This document shows, in pieces, positions 21,299-21,659 of a DNA stretch of 21,659 nucleotides (position 1 is the first letter of the stretch; each line of letters opens with the position of its first letter). The stretch comes from an uncultured Bacteroidota bacterium (lineage in GTDB: Bacteria > Bacteroidota > Bacteroidia > UKL13-3). Below the pieces are notes generated by a model. That model saw only the letters and a program-made list of their open reading frames with translations. It searched no databases and had not been told where the DNA came from. Position numbers and translations under genes: made by a program. The stretch is from the NCBI GenBank assembly GCA_903888395.1, contig CAISTO010000197.1:1-21659 (forward strand), in the 5' to 3' direction.

Positions 21299-21659
21299 TT
21301 ACTTTAAATATTTAGGGAAATTACTTTCCAAAAATTCGGCTAATTCTTCAGTTTTATTGGTTCCTAGCAATATTTTGTCACCATTTTTTAAAATAATTTG
21401 TAAGCCTATGTTTCCAGAAATATTAAAAGCTTTGCCATTTTTAAAACTATATCGATAGCCCCATCCTCCAAACTCTAAAATGGGTGAATATTTTCTAACA
21501 TTTACCTCAGCTATTTCGTCCCAAATAAATATTTTTTCCTTTAAATGAAATGGAAATAATTGATAGGAAATTCCTTTTTCATTGATTTTGGTTTTTAGTT
21601 GAAAAAAAACCAATAATAAATCAACGAACACAACTATTAATATTGATTCAAAAGCAAAA
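21299..21659 (-). CDS. Membrane protein of unknown function (5' end outside the window)
   Basis: The frame is open through the right edge of the window. A GTG at 21631 is possible, but the codons before it continue the hydrophobic run (ILIVVVFVDLLLVFF), so I read this as the C-terminal part of a longer protein. After the membrane segment the sequence goes LKTKINEKGISYQLFPFH, KIFIWDEIAEVNVRKYSP, FGGWGYRYSF, AFNISGNIGLQIILKNGDKILLGT and a final helix EELAEFLESNF. This is a PH-like small beta domain with the 'GGWG.R' and 'SGN.G.Q' motifs found in a family of bacterial membrane proteins of unknown role. It precedes the AhpD-like gene by 5 bases, so a shared role is possible but not shown. Confidence 0.7.
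   Translation of the reverse strand, partial: FAFESILIVVFVDLLLVFFQLKTKINEKGISYQLFPFHLKEKIFIWDEIAEVNVRKYSPILEFGGWGYRYSFKNGKAFNISGNIGLQIILKNGDKILLGTNKTEELAEFLESNFPKYLK

Overview
The window comes from a strongly AT-rich bacterium of the phylum Bacteroidota, probably on the Chitinophagales/Sphingobacteriales/Flavobacteriales side. Three large secreted proteins end in type IX secretion system (T9SS) type A sorting domains. Other Bacteroidota-typical signs are DUF2851, an SDR-type L-threonine 3-dehydrogenase, a type-2 PyrF, -7 promoter cores of the TAnnTTTG(C) kind, few Shine-Dalgarno sequences, and a tRNA-Gln / prs / rplY block. I saw no plasmid, phage, IS or CRISPR sequence. It reads as ordinary chromosome with one decayed gene.

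Layout. At 1-83 lies the tail of a plus-strand gene, perhaps purE. From 93 to 5369 three minus-strand genes follow: a beta-propeller-like T9SS protein, L-threonine 3-dehydrogenase, and a multidomain PNGase F-like T9SS protein. A plus-strand exported protein of unknown function (5457-6314) faces a minus-strand T9SS endonuclease I (6502-9273). The spacer between them holds two terminators. From 9414 to 11240 a DUF2851 gene and a small membrane-anchored protein are read on plus. They converge, stop codon against stop codon, on a minus-strand pair of an outer-membrane beta-barrel gene and pyrF (11241-12736).

A 368-base gene-free stretch (12737-13104) precedes an unrecognised monocistronic gene with its own strong terminator, then a START-like (AHSA1/SRPBCC) protein. 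The minus-strand block tRNA-Gln(UUG), prs, rplY occupies 14219-16008. On plus there follow a GT-B-like glycosyltransferase, a DedA membrane protein, a GxxExxY pseudogene with two in-frame TAA stops, and the overlapping pair rsmI-lnt. The right end has a minus-strand AhpD-like protein and a membrane protein that runs off the window.

How the genes relate. The left third is rich in exported hydrolases: a PNGase F-like deglycosylase and an endonuclease I, which together suggest scavenging of glycoprotein and extracellular DNA. The rest is housekeeping: nucleotide synthesis (prs, pyrF, perhaps purE), translation (rplY, tRNA-Gln, rsmI) and envelope biogenesis (lnt, DedA, glycosyltransferase, beta-barrel).

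I found no convincing new multi-gene system. The most distinctive signal is in the spacers. Several hold short degenerate 'word' repeats, each with its own vocabulary, and two of these tracts supply a stop or start codon to the adjoining gene. Other points worth attention are the GxxExxY pseudogene, the PNGase F-like architecture, matched divergent promoter cores, and several unrecognised conserved-looking proteins.
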